Assembly: GCA_000708525.1 (NCBI GenBank)
Contig: JMRP01000018.1
Location: 1-54,013 of the forward strand
DNA from: Cyanobium sp. CACIAM 14
GTDB lineage: Bacteria > Cyanobacteriota > Cyanobacteriia > PCC-6307 > Cyanobiaceae
Length of the DNA: 54,013 nucleotides
Direction: 5' to 3'
The notes under the pieces are model-generated. The model did no database searches, was not told where the DNA came from, and was given only the letters and a program-made list of their open reading frames with translations. Made by a program: the position numbers and the translations under genes. Position 1 is the first letter of the stretch; every line of letters starts with the position of its first letter. Below, piece after piece: positions 19,598-30,432 of the stretch.

Positions 19598-21967
19598 ATG
19601 GCGAAACAGAGACATCCGATGCCTGGCCGCTCAGCTGAGCGGCCCTTACCATGCGGCCTCTTCGGTGATCGGAACGGCGTGTCAAAACGCAGGTGGCGGC
19701 ACGTTCTCCCCGCTTCTCTCGGTGCCTTGGCCTTGCAGCAGGGAGTCGGCCCCGCTGCCGTCGCGGCGGCCGTCGGCGGTCCTTCCCCTCAAGGCCGTCC
19801 CACCGCTGGTGACGTTCGCATCGCTCAGGCGACGGGCCTGCTGGAGATCAAGCTCCGGCGGTTGCCCGATGCGGTCGAACTGGTGATCGAGGGAACCGGT
19901 CCTTCTCCGCTCCTGCAGCAGACCACCCAGGGAGCCACGTGGATGGGCCGCCTGCAGACCGCCACGCCGACGGCGCTGCGGGGCGGTCCCCAGCGACTGT
20001 CTCTGCCCGAAGCCGGGCTGCAGAGCGTCAGCATCGAAGGATCCGGCAACGTCTTCGACCTCAGGGTCGCCCCCACCCCGGGCCTGCCGGTGGGCCGTCC
20101 CGTCGTCAGCGGCGATGGCCGCAACCTGATCCTCACCTTCAACGCGCCGCCCCTCACCAGCCTGCAGACCCTCACCCCCAACATCACCACGCCGGGCCGG
20201 GTGCCCCAGCCAGGCTTCGTACCGCCGCTGCAGCCCCGGGCCGTTGCCCCACCGCTCGGGGACATGGCGGTGGGGACCATGACCATCAGCAACCCCAGCT
20301 ATGTGAATGTCAGTGGCCCTGCGGTCACCATGACCCTGCGCAACGCCCCCGCCCGGGACGTGCTGATGGCTCTCAGCCAACTGGGTGGTTACGGGTTCGT
20401 CTACGTCGATGAGACCGCCGCCGGCGGCTCCGCTCAGTCCGGGTCGAGCGCTGCATCTGCGCCCGGATCGGCGGCCATGCGGCCGATCTCGATCTCCTTC
20501 CGGGGCGAGAGCTACGGCCGGGCGATCAATTCGGCGCTGATGGCCGCCGGCCTGCAGGGCAAGCGGGACGGCAACACCATCTTCGCCGGGCCCAATGTGC
20601 TGGCCAAGAGCTTCGGCGCCCAGCTCTCCAAGGTCTACCGGCTCAATCAGGTGCAGGCCAACCAGGCCGCTGACTATCTGGCCAATCTGGGGGCCCAGGT
20701 GACCAAGACCAACACGATCACCACCGCGGTTTCCGAGGGCGTCGCCAGCACCTCGGCGCCTGTCGGCAGCCCGACGTCCTCCACCACCACCTCCTCCACC
20801 ACCACCACGGTGGAGGCCTACGGAGCCGCCAACGGCCCGCTGGTGGGACTGCGGGCCACCACCGACACCCGGCTCTCCACCATCACCCTGGTGGGCAGCC
20901 CGGCCCTGGTGGGCGTCGCCGAGCAGTACCTGAAGCAGCTGGATCTGCGCCAGCGGCAGGTGGCGCTCTCGGTGAAGATTCTGGATGTCAACCTCAACAA
21001 CACCAACGACCTTTACAACAGCTTTGCCTTCCGCTGGGGCAACAACTTCATCGTCAATGACAATGGCACTCTGGCCGCCAACTTCGGCTCCCTTCTCGGT
21101 GGCGCCGGATTTCAGAGATCTCTGAATGCTCCCCTTCTGCCCGGCGTTCCCTTCGCGGGTTTCAACGGCCAGCAGAATGCCGGGGTGGCGAACAACTATC
21201 CCAACAACAATTTCTTCGATTTCTTCCAGGCGAGAATCCTCGCCGACAATTCCAAGGTGCTGGCCAGCCCCACGTTGATCCTCCAGGAGGATCCCTCTAT
21301 TCTTCGGGGCGAGGAATCCGGTGGCGGCAGTGCCGGAAGCGGTGGATCCAGCTCTGGATCCAGCATCTTCTCGTCCTCCTTCGACAACATCGATTCCCCG
21401 ATCGGAAGACGACGGGGCAACGAAGGTGTGGTGCGTGTGGGGGTCAACGTTCCCACCAACGTGACCTCCACCGTGAATGCTGCCGGCGGTGGCACCACTT
21501 GCACCATCAGCAACTTTTCCACTGCAGGCCTGGTGCTCGGGGCGCGCGTGCAGAAGATCGACGACAACGGCTTCGTCACCTTCGCCCTGTCTCCGAGCGT
21601 CTCCGCGGTGGAAAGGGAGGTCGGTTCGGGCGCGAACTGTCCGCCGGTCAGCATCCTCAGGGTCCGTCGTCTCGACACCGGCGTGGTGCGGGTCAGGGAC
21701 GGTCAGACCCTGATCCTCACCGGCGTGATCTCCGACTTCGACCGGGCGGTGGTGTCGAAGTGGCCCATTCTCGGCGACATCCCGATCGTCGGACAGTTCT
21801 TCAGGGCCTCGTCGGGCAACCGCGAGAAGCGGGAGTTGGTGATCATGGTGACGCCACGGATCATCAATGACACCGAGGGCGGCACCTACGGCTACGGCTT
21901 CCAGCCCTCCACCCCCGCGTCCCGGGCCTTCCTCGGCGGCGCCCCCCAGCCGCCGCTGACGCCCTGA
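19598..21967 (+). CDS. pilQ: Type IV pilus secretin PilQ
   Basis: This 789-aa secretin has a signal peptide, an AMIN-like domain (about residues 85-190), an STN/N0 domain (MTLRNAPARDVLMALSQLGG through ISFRGESYGRAINSALMAAGLQ), an N1-type domain with a Ser/Thr-rich insertion (about 385-405) and the C-terminal secretin barrel (TLILTGVISDFDRAVVSKWPILGDIPIVGQFF; then KRELVIMVTPRII). It forms the outer-membrane channel through which pili extend and, in naturally competent cyanobacteria, through which DNA can enter. The start used is ATG 19598, two bases after pilO; GTG at 19679 (SKRRWRHVLP) would place the signal peptide at the very N-terminus and is a good alternative. Confidence 0.95.
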   Translation: MAKQRHPMPGRSAERPLPCGLFGDRNGVSKRRWRHVLPASLGALALQQGVGPAAVAAAVGGPSPQGRPTAGDVRIAQATGLLEIKLRRLPDAVELVIEGTGPSPLLQQTTQGATWMGRLQTATPTALRGGPQRLSLPEAGLQSVSIEGSGNVFDLRVAPTPGLPVGRPVVSGDGRNLILTFNAPPLTSLQTLTPNITTPGRVPQPGFVPPLQPRAVAPPLGDMAVGTMTISNPSYVNVSGPAVTMTLRNAPARDVLMALSQLGGYGFVYVDETAAGGSAQSGSSAASAPGSAAMRPISISFRGESYGRAINSALMAAGLQGKRDGNTIFAGPNVLAKSFGAQLSKVYRLNQVQANQAADYLANLGAQVTKTNTITTAVSEGVASTSAPVGSPTSSTTTSSTTTTVEAYGAANGPLVGLRATTDTRLSTITLVGSPALVGVAEQYLKQLDLRQRQVALSVKILDVNLNNTNDLYNSFAFRWGNNFIVNDNGTLAANFGSLLGGAGFQRSLNAPLLPGVPFAGFNGQQNAGVANNYPNNNFFDFFQARILADNSKVLASPTLILQEDPSILRGEESGGGSAGSGGSSSGSSIFSSSFDNIDSPIGRRRGNEGVVRVGVNVPTNVTSTVNAAGGGTTCTISNFSTAGLVLGARVQKIDDNGFVTFALSPSVSAVEREVGSGANCPPVSILRVRRLDTGVVRVRDGQTLILTGVISDFDRAVVSKWPILGDIPIVGQFFRASSGNREKRELVIMVTPRIINDTEGGTYGYGFQPSTPASRAFLGGAPQPPLTP

Positions 21968-21983
21968 CCTCCGGATCCTCCGC

Positions 21984-22838
21984 TCAGAAGGCCAGGGGCA
22001 GCAGGAACTTCATGGCCAGCGGAGCGATGGCCTGGGCGAATCCGGCGGCTCCCTGGAGCAGCTGCCCGCCCATGCCGTTGCCCTGTCGTCCCTTCTTCCC
22101 AGGGGCCAGGAGGGCGGCCGCGGCCTTGGTGAGTTGCTGGGCCTGCTGCTCATCCCCGCTCCTCGCATAGAGGCTGGCGGCATAGTTCAGGTCCTGGGCG
22201 GCGAGTTCGTTCTTGCCCTGCTCCCCGCGGGCCAGGCCGCGGGCCACCCAGCTGATGGCCGCCTCGGGCTGGAGCCGGATCGCCTCGGAGAAGAACCGCT
22301 CGGCCTGGGGGAACCGCTGGGCCAGCGCCTCGGTGACTCCGGCGTTGTGTAGTTCCGGGTAGCTCAGCACGGCAGGACCCACGCCCCGTGCCTCCTGCCA
22401 GTAGCTCCTGGCCAGCGCGCCGGGGTCGAGCAGGGCGCCACTGAGGTCGCTCTGGCGGAGGTCCGTTCCCTCCAACCGGGCACCGCGCAGATCGGCGCCC
22501 TGGAGGGAGGCTCCCTGCAGACTGGTGAAGCTGAGGTCCGCTCCGGCCAGGCGGGCCCCATCCAGCCGGGCCTGGCTGAGGTTGGCGCGCTGGAGCTTGG
22601 CGCCGCGCAGATCGGCGTCCCGCAGGTCCGCATGGACCAGGTCCGCGTCCTGGAGGCGGCAGCGGGGGCAGTGGCGCTGGTTCAGCAGACGGATGAGGTC
22701 GCCATCGTTGGCCGCGCTGGCCGGGGTGGGGCTGTGCAGAGACAGCAGCGCCAGCAGTGCCGCACCTGCTTGGCCGAGGCCCCGGCAGCCCCTGGGCGAG
22801 GCCGCGGCCAGGCGGGCGGGCCTGTGGACAGTGCGCAT
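21984..22838 (-). CDS. Secreted pentapeptide-repeat protein with TPR-like tail
   Basis: This 284-aa protein has a signal peptide ending near ASAAND, a Cys pair (RHCPRCRLQDADL) and about ten pentapeptide repeats of the A(D/N)Lxx type (ADLRDADLRGAKLQRANLS and onward), which should form a right-handed quadrilateral beta helix. After that come helical, TPR-like segments (AERFFSEAIRLQPEAAISWVARG; ELAAQDLNYAASLYARSGD) and a hydrophobic C-terminus. Cyanobacteria have many such proteins and their function is mostly unknown. It follows the transglutaminase gene by 11 bp on the same strand and is probably in the same operon. Confidence 0.85.
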   Translation of the reverse strand: MRTVHRPARLAAASPRGCRGLGQAGAALLALLSLHSPTPASAANDGDLIRLLNQRHCPRCRLQDADLVHADLRDADLRGAKLQRANLSQARLDGARLAGADLSFTSLQGASLQGADLRGARLEGTDLRQSDLSGALLDPGALARSYWQEARGVGPAVLSYPELHNAGVTEALAQRFPQAERFFSEAIRLQPEAAISWVARGLARGEQGKNELAAQDLNYAASLYARSGDEQQAQQLTKAAAALLAPGKKGRQGNGMGGQLLQGAAGFAQAIAPLAMKFLLPLAF

Positions 22839-22849
22839 GGCTCGCCCTC

Positions 22850-24718
22850 TCAGGAAGAGTCCCGTTGTATCGCCTCCCCTCTCCTGATGCCGCCCCTGAG
22901 GGACCGGCGCAGGGCCCGGCCCAGCCGTTGTGCCTCGCGCCGGCCGTTCCGGCCGGGGACCGGGGCGAAACGGTGGCTCTGATACAGGGCCACGAAGGCG
23001 CTCAGGGGATCCGCCAAAGGTGGCCGCAGCTGCTCGAGCCGTCGCGCGAAGGCCGGCAGGGTCTCGCCCGGCTGGGGCTCCACCCCCTGCCGGGCGAGGA
23101 CCCGCAGCGTTCTCTCCAGTTCCACTCGCAGGGGATCGCCGCGGCGGCGGCGTCCGAGCCAGCCCAGGCCCCCCAGGCCGGCCGCCAGGCTGACCCCCAC
23201 GGCCAGCAGCACCACCACTCCGAGCCACTGGCGATGGGGCCCCAGCAGCCGGCTGATCACAGCGTCCTGCCGTTCGCTGTCATAGCCCAGCCACCAGCGG
23301 GCCCAGGCGACGTCCAGTCCCCACCACTGGCGCTGCAGCCAGTTCCAGGGGCCGCTGCCGGCCTGCCGGCTGGCAGCGGCCGCCCCGTTGGCCAGGGGAT
23401 CCCCGGCCGCCCAGGCCGTGGGGTCGACCCGATGCCAGCCTTCCCCCTCCAGCCAGACTTCACTCCAGGCGTGGGCATCGGCCTGGCGCAGATCCACGTA
23501 GCCCGTGCCCCCCAGGGGCTGGACCCACTGCCCGCCTCGGTAGCCGCTCACCACCCGGGCCGGCACACCGGCGGCCCGCATCAGGGTGGTGAAGGCGCTG
23601 GCGTAGTGACCGCAGAACCCCAGCCGGGTCTCGAAGAGGAAGTGGTCCAGGGGCGCCCGGCGGGGGAGCGGGCCGGGTTCGAGGGTGTAGCGGAAGGGCT
23701 GGTCGCGGAACCAGCGTTCCGCGGCCTCCAGCCGCGCCCGGCCGCTGCCCAGCCGCTGCCACCCGGCGGCCAGGGATTGGAGGCGCGGGTTCTCGCCCCA
23801 GGGGAGGGCCAGATCGATCAGGCCTGGAGGTTGGCGGCGCCAGTCGTCCGTGGTGGGGCTGTCGGTGAGGCTGTACACACGACGCTGGCTTCCGGCGGCC
23901 CGGCTCAGCAGTTCCCCGTTGCGCCGTTGCCTCAGCTCCGGGGAGAGGGGGCGGCCCTGGCCGCTCCAGGGCACCGCCGCCAGGCCGCTGGCTTCGGTCA
24001 GCCAGAGCTGCAGCCCTTCCTCGGGACCGGCCGGTGGATAGGGCGTGGTGGACGGCCCGGGTGGTCGCAGGACGTCCCGTGGGGTGGTGCTGCGCCAGCT
24101 CCGGCCGTCGAACAGGTCGTGGACGAGCACCCGCCAGTAGCGCTGGTCCATGGGCGGCGGTCCCCCGCCGGCGGGGAACGCCACCCGGGCGGCAGGCTGC
24201 CGGCTGACGGCGAGCCTGGCGATGGCGCCCGGTTCCATGCTGTCGCTGAGGCCGGTCACCGCCCCCATGCCCTGGCCCCAGCCGAGGGTGCCGAAGGGCA
24301 TCATCCGGGGCAGCAGCAGGAACAGCACCAGGGCGATCGGCAATGCGGCCAGCAGCACCTGCAGACTGCGGCGCAGCAGCACCTTCCAGTCGGGGCCCGC
24401 TCCCAGCTCCAGAGCCAGCAGGCCCGCCAGGGCGAGCAGGATCGCCAGTCCCTGGAGGAGGCTCGGGCCGAGTTCGGGCCGCAGGGCGGCCAGCAGGCCG
24501 GCGCAGACCAGCTGCAGCAGGGCCACCACCCGCCGTTCCTCGATGCGGCGCGCTTCCCGCAGCTTCAGGGCCGTGAGCACCGCCAGACCGAAGGCCAGCA
24601 GGCTGAGGGTGAGGGTGGGCGAGAGACCCAGCAGCCCCAGCGCCAGCAGGCCCATGGCGAGCCATTGCAGCGGAGCGGCGGCGCGGCTCACCGGCAGCAG
24701 GCCAGCGCCGCCAGGCAC
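22850..24718 (-). CDS. TgpA-type membrane transglutaminase-like protein
   Basis: This 622-aa protein has five or six N-terminal membrane helices (a DUF3488/TgpA N-domain), then a transglutaminase-like core with the catalytic triad in order: Cys in RLGFCGHYASAF (near 368), His in QADAHAWSEVW (near 415) and Asp in WHRVDPTAW (near 431). A further helix (LGVVVLLAVGVSLAAGLGGL) and a basic DUF4129-like C-terminus follow. These proteins typically occur with MoxR and DUF58 genes, as here; the substrate is unknown, and protein crosslinking or peptidase activity outside the membrane is inferred. The start at 24718 overlaps the DUF58 gene by 31 bp; ATG 24655 is an alternative. Confidence 0.92.
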   Translation of the reverse strand: MPGGAGLLPVSRAAAPLQWLAMGLLALGLLGLSPTLTLSLLAFGLAVLTALKLREARRIEERRVVALLQLVCAGLLAALRPELGPSLLQGLAILLALAGLLALELGAGPDWKVLLRRSLQVLLAALPIALVLFLLLPRMMPFGTLGWGQGMGAVTGLSDSMEPGAIARLAVSRQPAARVAFPAGGGPPPMDQRYWRVLVHDLFDGRSWRSTTPRDVLRPPGPSTTPYPPAGPEEGLQLWLTEASGLAAVPWSGQGRPLSPELRQRRNGELLSRAAGSQRRVYSLTDSPTTDDWRRQPPGLIDLALPWGENPRLQSLAAGWQRLGSGRARLEAAERWFRDQPFRYTLEPGPLPRRAPLDHFLFETRLGFCGHYASAFTTLMRAAGVPARVVSGYRGGQWVQPLGGTGYVDLRQADAHAWSEVWLEGEGWHRVDPTAWAAGDPLANGAAAASRQAGSGPWNWLQRQWWGLDVAWARWWLGYDSERQDAVISRLLGPHRQWLGVVVLLAVGVSLAAGLGGLGWLGRRRRGDPLRVELERTLRVLARQGVEPQPGETLPAFARRLEQLRPPLADPLSAFVALYQSHRFAPVPGRNGRREAQRLGRALRRSLRGGIRRGEAIQRDSS

Positions 24719-25585
24719 TGGTCGCGGTGGCCGACCCCCCGGGCCGCAGGCAGGCTCTGTCCGGGGATCTCCAGGCCGTAGCCCTCGCCCTGGCCATGGA
24801 ACCGCCAGATCCGCTCGCTCAGGTGCTCGAGGGCCTCCTCCAGCGGCAGGGCGGGATCCGGGGCCAGCAGCGGTGCCGCTTCGGGCAGATCCCTGAAGTG
24901 TTTGCTGTACTCCCCCCGTCCCTGGGCCAGCAGTTTCCAGGCCAGGCGGCTCGGACTGTCCTGGGGACGGTGGGGCGCCAGGTCGCGCCAGTCCTCGCTG
25001 CCCTCCCGCGGGCTGATGACGACGCTCTCACCGGCCAGGGGGCCGGTGGCGGAGGCGAGCAGACGCACGGGCCCCGCCCGGCGGGCCGGGTAGACCAGCT
25101 GAGAGGCTGCCGGCCGCCAGCGGGACCAGCAGCAGAACAGCCCCAGGGGGGCGGTGGTCTGCACCTGCAGCACGCCGGGCCGGTGCAGGCCCCTCCCCGG
25201 AGGAGTCCAGCAGAGGATGAGCTCGTGCTCCCCCGCCGCCAGGGCCAGCGCCGGGCCCGCTGCCTCTCGCCCGAGCCGCAGCCGTACCCCTTCGCTGCGG
25301 CCCGGGCAGCGCAGGTGGATGGGATAGGGCAAGGGACCGTCCGCGAAGCCCGGGGTGGGGGAGCCGCACCACAGCTCCACCCCCTGCAGGTTGAAGTGGG
25401 TGAGATGCAGCGCCAGCAGGAACAGGCTGAGCATCAGGAAGCTGAGCAGCAGCGGGCCGTTGCTCTGCATCTGGATGCCGACCACCTGCAGAAGCACGGT
25501 TCCCGCCAGCCAGAGCCAGCCGAACCGCGTGGGGAGGATGTAGAGGTTGCGCATCCTCAGGCGCACCCGCTCCCCTTCCTGGGGC

Positions 25586-25599
<14 letters not shown>
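24688..25599 (-). CDS. DUF58 domain protein
   Basis: This protein of about 303 aa has two adjacent N-terminal membrane helices (WLWLAGTVLLQVVG, LLSFLMLSLFLLALHL), a beta-rich middle and the DUF58 signature near the C-terminal third (EDWRDLAPHRPQDSPSRLAWKLLAQ), followed by a shortened C-terminus. DUF58 proteins accompany MoxR AAA+ ATPases and are thought to be von Willebrand A-like partners of that chaperone. The frame is open to 25929, but the N-terminal part is a shadow of moxR; ATG 25599 gives a 14-bp overlap with moxR, and ATG 25554 is the alternative. Confidence 0.85.
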
Positions 25600-26530
<931 letters not shown>

Positions 26531-26586
26531 TGCAGCAGCCCGTCCTTCCTTGCGTGTTACAACCGCCTTAACGTTGGCTGGAAACG

Positions 26587-27756
26587 GTGGAAGTGCCCCC
26601 TCCGGCAACGCTGGATCCGGATCCTCCCGCCCCCCACGGCGGCAACCGCCTGGCCGCCGCCAGGCGTCTGGGGTGTGCGCCGGGCCACCTGCTCGATGCC
26701 AGCGCCTCCCTGGTGCCCTTCGGCCCCCCGCCTCGTCTGCGAGCGCAGCTCCTCCTGGCTCTTGGCAGCGGTCTGCGGGATTATCCCGACCGGGAGTACG
26801 GGGGACTGCGCCAGGCCATCGCCGCCTGGCACGGGCTGGATCCGGCCATGGTGCTCCCGGGCAACGGCGCCGCCGAACTGTTCACCTGGGCCGCGCGGGA
26901 CGCCGCCGCCAGCGGCACGAGCCTGCTGCCCTCGCCGGGCTTCGGGGACTACCGCCGGGCTCTCGCCTGCTGGGGAGGTCCCTGGCGGTCCCTGCCGCTG
27001 CCGCTGGAGTGGACGGAGGCGGGGGCCTCGCGCTGGCCGCTGGCAGCCGAGGCGCTCTCCGCCGGGACCATGGCGGCCGCCGCGGGCCCGGCGGTCCTCT
27101 GGCTCACCAACCCCCACAACCCCACCGGTCAGCTCTGGAGCCGGGCGTCTCTGGAGCCCCTGCTGGAGGCGTTCGCCCTGGTGGTCGTGGACGAGGCGTT
27201 CCTGCCGCTGGTGCCCGCCGGCGAGCGTCACTCCCTGGTGCCGTTGCTGCCGGCCCATCCCAACCTCGTGGTGATCCGCAGCCTCACCAAGCTCTGCTCC
27301 ATCGCCGGCTTGCGGCTCGGCTATGCCCTGGGCGGGGCCGAGCGCCTGCGGCGCTGGGCCGCCTGGCGGGATCCCTGGCCCGTGAATGGCCTGGCGGCGG
27401 CCGTGGGGGAGACCCTGATGGCCGATCAGGCAGGTCTGCGGCGCTGGCAGGAGCGGGTGCAGCGCTGGGTCGGCGTCGAGGGTCCCTGGCTGGCGGGACG
27501 GCTGGCGGAGCTGCCCGGGCTCCGGCCACTGCCGTCGGCGGCCAACTTTCTGCTGGTCAGGTCCCGCGGGGGCCGGGCATCCCTCGGACCCCTCCGGCAG
27601 GCGCTCGAGATCCGCCACCGGATCCTGGTGCGCGATTGCCGTTCCTTCGAGGGGCTCGGGGAGGGCTGGCTGCGGATCGCCCTGCAGGGGCGTGACGGCA
27701 ACCGCCGCCTCCTGCGGGCCCTGCGGCGCTGCACCGCCGCAGGGCCCCTTCGCTAG
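26587..27756 (+). CDS. cobD: CobD-like threonine-phosphate decarboxylase / class I aminotransferase
   Basis: This 389-aa PLP-dependent fold-type I enzyme resembles HisC and CobD. It has HGGN at the N-terminus, DASASLVPFGPP (CobD-like, corresponding to DFSANINPLGPP), YPDREYGGLRQAIAAW, NPHNPTGQ, VVDEAFL and the PLP lysine in SLTKLCSIAGLRLGY. CobD makes the aminopropanol phosphate precursor of the cobamide nucleotide loop. HisC-like histidinol-phosphate aminotransferase is the main alternative. No other cobalamin gene is nearby. It starts with GTG 26587, divergent from moxR, and converges on murG with a 17-bp gap. Confidence 0.82.
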   Translation: MEVPPPATLDPDPPAPHGGNRLAAARRLGCAPGHLLDASASLVPFGPPPRLRAQLLLALGSGLRDYPDREYGGLRQAIAAWHGLDPAMVLPGNGAAELFTWAARDAAASGTSLLPSPGFGDYRRALACWGGPWRSLPLPLEWTEAGASRWPLAAEALSAGTMAAAAGPAVLWLTNPHNPTGQLWSRASLEPLLEAFALVVVDEAFLPLVPAGERHSLVPLLPAHPNLVVIRSLTKLCSIAGLRLGYALGGAERLRRWAAWRDPWPVNGLAAAVGETLMADQAGLRRWQERVQRWVGVEGPWLAGRLAELPGLRPLPSAANFLLVRSRGGRASLGPLRQALEIRHRILVRDCRSFEGLGEGWLRIALQGRDGNRRLLRALRRCTAAGPLR

Positions 27757-27773
27757 GCAATGGAGGGGAGGCC

Positions 27774-28856
27774 TCAGGAGCGCCCGATCGCCGCCTCCAG
27801 CACCTGCACCAGCCGCCTGTCCGCATCCCGCACCGCCAGGGCTTCCATCCCCCGGCGCAGCTGCAGCAGCGGGTCGGCGACGGCGGGTGCGCCGCGCAGG
27901 CGGGGCCCCAGCAGCCGCCACACCGCCCGGGCCAGGGCCGGCTCGCCGGGGTCGTGCTGCCAGACGATCACCGCGGCCCCGACGGCGGCGGCGGCGGCGG
28001 CGTTGGCGTCCTGGTGGTGATCGGCGGCCTGGGGGAAGGGCACCAGGATCGCGGGAGTGCCGCAGACGGCCAGTTCGCTGAGGCTGCCGGCACCGGCCCG
28101 GCTGATGGCCAGATCGCAGTGCTGCAGAAGCCCAGGCAGTTCATCGCTGAAGGGGCGCTCCACCACCCCGGGGAGCTCCAGGCGGCCGGCCTCGGGATCC
28201 TGGCGGCCGGTGAGGTGCACGACACGGCAGCCGCTGGCGGCCAGCCGCCCCAGCAGGGGCCGCACCATCCGGTTCAGCCCCAGAGCCCCCTGGCTGCCTC
28301 CCATCACCAGCAGCAGGGGGCCGCTGCCTGCCGGCACCCACGGGGGCAGCGGGGCCGGGACCAGGAACGCCTGACGCACCGGGGTGCCGGTCATCAGCGG
28401 ACGGCAGCGGGGCAGCCGCTCGGCGGCCTCGGCAAGCCCCACCGCCACCCGGGTGCAGAGGGGTCCCAGCAGTCGCGTCACCCGACCGGGAATGGCGTTG
28501 CTCTCGTGCAGCACCACCGGCACCCCGCACCAGCGGGCCGCCAGGATCGCCGGGGCGGCGATGTAGCCGCCGCTGCTGAAGACCACGGAGACCCCTTCCC
28601 GCCGGATCAGGCGGCGCATCGGCCTCACCGCCAGCAGCAGCTGCAGCAGCTGCCAGAGCCGGCGCAGACCCCGGCCCTGCAGTCCGGCGGCCCGCACGGT
28701 GTGCAGCGGGAAGCGGCTGGGCACCAGAGCGGTCTCCAGCCGGTCCGGCACTCCCACCCAGTGCACCTGCCAGTCGGCCGGCAGGGCCTCCGCCACCGCC
28801 AGAGCCGGGAACAGGTGGCCACCCGTGCCGCTGGCGGCGATCAGCAGGGTCGGCAT
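27774..28856 (-). CDS. murG: UDP-GlcNAc:undecaprenyl-PP-MurNAc-pentapeptide GlcNAc transferase MurG
   Basis: This 360-aa GT-B glycosyltransferase converts lipid I to lipid II at the inner face of the plasma membrane. Landmarks are the glycine loop [56 protein letters not shown] and the UDP-GlcNAc-binding [36 protein letters not shown]. The frame is open to 29039, but ATG 28856 ([14 protein letters not shown]) is the family start. It is divergent from the secreted hypothetical at 28930, with a 73-bp gap containing an AT-rich patch. Confidence 0.96.
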   Translation of the reverse strand: MPTLLIAASGTGGHLFPALAVAEALPADWQVHWVGVPDRLETALVPSRFPLHTVRAAGLQGRGLRRLWQLLQLLLAVRPMRRLIRREGVSVVFSSGGYIAAPAILAARWCGVPVVLHESNAIPGRVTRLLGPLCTRVAVGLAEAAERLPRCRPLMTGTPVRQAFLVPAPLPPWVPAGSGPLLLVMGGSQGALGLNRMVRPLLGRLAASGCRVVHLTGRQDPEAGRLELPGVVERPFSDELPGLLQHCDLAISRAGAGSLSELAVCGTPAILVPFPQAADHHQDANAAAAAAVGAAVIVWQHDPGEPALARAVWRLLGPRLRGAPAVADPLLQLRRGMEALAVRDADRRLVQVLEAAIGRS

Positions 28857-28929
28857 GGGCGGGGGGACGAGCGCGCCTAACTTAAAAGCGGTTCCGGTCC
28901 GCTCTCCGCCGCCCCGTCCCCCTTCCTCC

Positions 28930-29703
28930 ATGCCCCAGTCCCGTCCGCTGAGCGCTCCATCGCCCGCCTGCCTGTTCGGCGCCCTGCTGGCAGGCGGGAT
29001 CCTCGCCGGCACCGCCCCGGTCCGGGCCGCCGCCCCCACGCCGGCCCAGCTTCAGGCCCTGGAGAGTGCCCTCAACAGCAGCAGCGACAATGCCCTGGCG
29101 GCTCTGCTCCAGGCTGGCCCAGGCCTGGATCCGGCCCAGATGGAGAGCCGGCGCCGCCAGCTGCGGCAACAGTTTCCCGATGCCCGCTGGCAGCTCAGCG
29201 CCGGCCCGCCGCTGCGCGATGGTCAGCCCACGGTCACTCTCCGGGTGGACGGCACCCGCCGCCAGGGCGGCACCACATATCGCCTGGAGGCGGAGCAGCA
29301 GCTGACGCTCCAGAGCGATGGCACGCGCATCAACGGCCAGACCGTCCTGCGGGAGCGCTCGCTGCTGCGCAGCAGCGAGAAGCCCCTGGCGGTGAGCCTG
29401 CTCATCCCCGATGCGGTGCTCACCGGCCAGCGCTACGACGTCGACGTGATCTTCGACGATCCCCTCGACGGCGCCCTGGCGGCCGGGGGGATCGTGGCCA
29501 TCACCCCCCAGCAGCAGGCGGCGATGGCCAGCCCGAGCATGGAACTCGGCGCCCTGGGCGGCGGCGGCATCTTCAAGACCGTGCAGGCGCCCTTCTCCCC
29601 CGGCTCCCAGACCTGGGCCGTGCTGCTGGTGCACCCCGACGGCATCGTCAGCGCCACAAAGCGTGTTCGGGTCGTCTCCGACCGCCGGTCCCTCGAGCCC
29701 TGA
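28930..29703 (+). CDS. Conserved secreted hypothetical protein
   Basis: This 257-aa protein has a signal peptide ([21 protein letters not shown]). Its N-terminal half is helical ([21 protein letters not shown]), and its C-terminal half is beta-rich with an extracellular-sandwich look ([38 protein letters not shown]). No named domain is recognised; a periplasmic location is inferred. It is followed after three bases by the response regulator gene, so it may be the first gene of that operon. The frame is open from 28699, but ATG 28930 places the signal peptide correctly. Confidence 0.75.
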   Translation: MPQSRPLSAPSPACLFGALLAGGILAGTAPVRAAAPTPAQLQALESALNSSSDNALAALLQAGPGLDPAQMESRRRQLRQQFPDARWQLSAGPPLRDGQPTVTLRVDGTRRQGGTTYRLEAEQQLTLQSDGTRINGQTVLRERSLLRSSEKPLAVSLLIPDAVLTGQRYDVDVIFDDPLDGALAAGGIVAITPQQQAAMASPSMELGALGGGGIFKTVQAPFSPGSQTWAVLLVHPDGIVSATKRVRVVSDRRSLEP

Positions 29704-29706
29704 TCG

Positions 29707-30432
29707 ATGGGCCGACCGCATCGGATCTGGGTCGTGGACGATGACCCGGACCTGCGCCAGCTGCTGTCCACCTACCTGGGGGAGCAGGGCTTCGAGGTCC
29801 GCTGCATGGGTGACGGAGGCCAGCTCATGGCCCGCCTCGAGGGCCAGCGTCCCGATCTTCTGGTGCTCGATCTGATGCTGCCCGGGGATGACGGCCTCAC
29901 CCTGCTGCGACGCCTGCGGGACGCCGACGACGACCTGCCGGTGCTGATGCTCACGGCCCGGGCCGACGCGGTGGATCGGATCATCGGCCTCGAGCAGGGC
30001 GCCGATGACTACCTGGCCAAACCCTTCCTGCCACGCGAACTCACGGCTCGCATCGAGGCCGTGCTGCGCCGCCGCGGCACCCTGCCGGGCGGTCTGCCCC
30101 AGCCCGATGGCGCCCGGGTGGCCTTCGGTGGGCTGGAGGTGGATCTGGCGGCCCGCACCCTGGAGCGGGGGGGGGAGCCCGTGGCGATCACCAGCGGCGA
30201 GTTCGCCCTGCTGGCGGCGTTCGTGCAGCATCCGCACCGGCCCCTGTCGCGGGAACGGCTGATCGAACTGGCGCGGGGGCCCTGCAGCGACACCGACAGC
30301 CGCAGCATGGATGTGCAGGTGTCACGGCTGCGGCGCCTGATCGAGCCCGAACCGGCCCGGCCCCGCTACGTCCAGACGGTCTGGGGGTATGGCTATGTGT
30401 TCGTGCCCGATGGCAAGCCCCGCCAGTCCTGA
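29707..30432 (+). CDS. OmpR-family response regulator
   Basis: This 241-aa regulator has a receiver domain with the acidic pocket DDD (11-13), phospho-acceptor Asp55 (LVLDLMLP) and Lys105 (LAKPF), followed by an OmpR/PhoB winged-helix DNA-binding domain (ITSGEFALLAAFVQHPHRPLSRERL, then DVQVSRLRRLIE and VQTVWGYGYVF). It is most like OmpR-type regulators. Its stop lies inside the start region of the histidine kinase gene (23-bp overlap), so the two form a cognate pair. The regulated genes cannot be inferred. Confidence 0.93.
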   Translation: MGRPHRIWVVDDDPDLRQLLSTYLGEQGFEVRCMGDGGQLMARLEGQRPDLLVLDLMLPGDDGLTLLRRLRDADDDLPVLMLTARADAVDRIIGLEQGADDYLAKPFLPRELTARIEAVLRRRGTLPGGLPQPDGARVAFGGLEVDLAARTLERGGEPVAITSGEFALLAAFVQHPHRPLSRERLIELARGPCSDTDSRSMDVQVSRLRRLIEPEPARPRYVQTVWGYGYVFVPDGKPRQS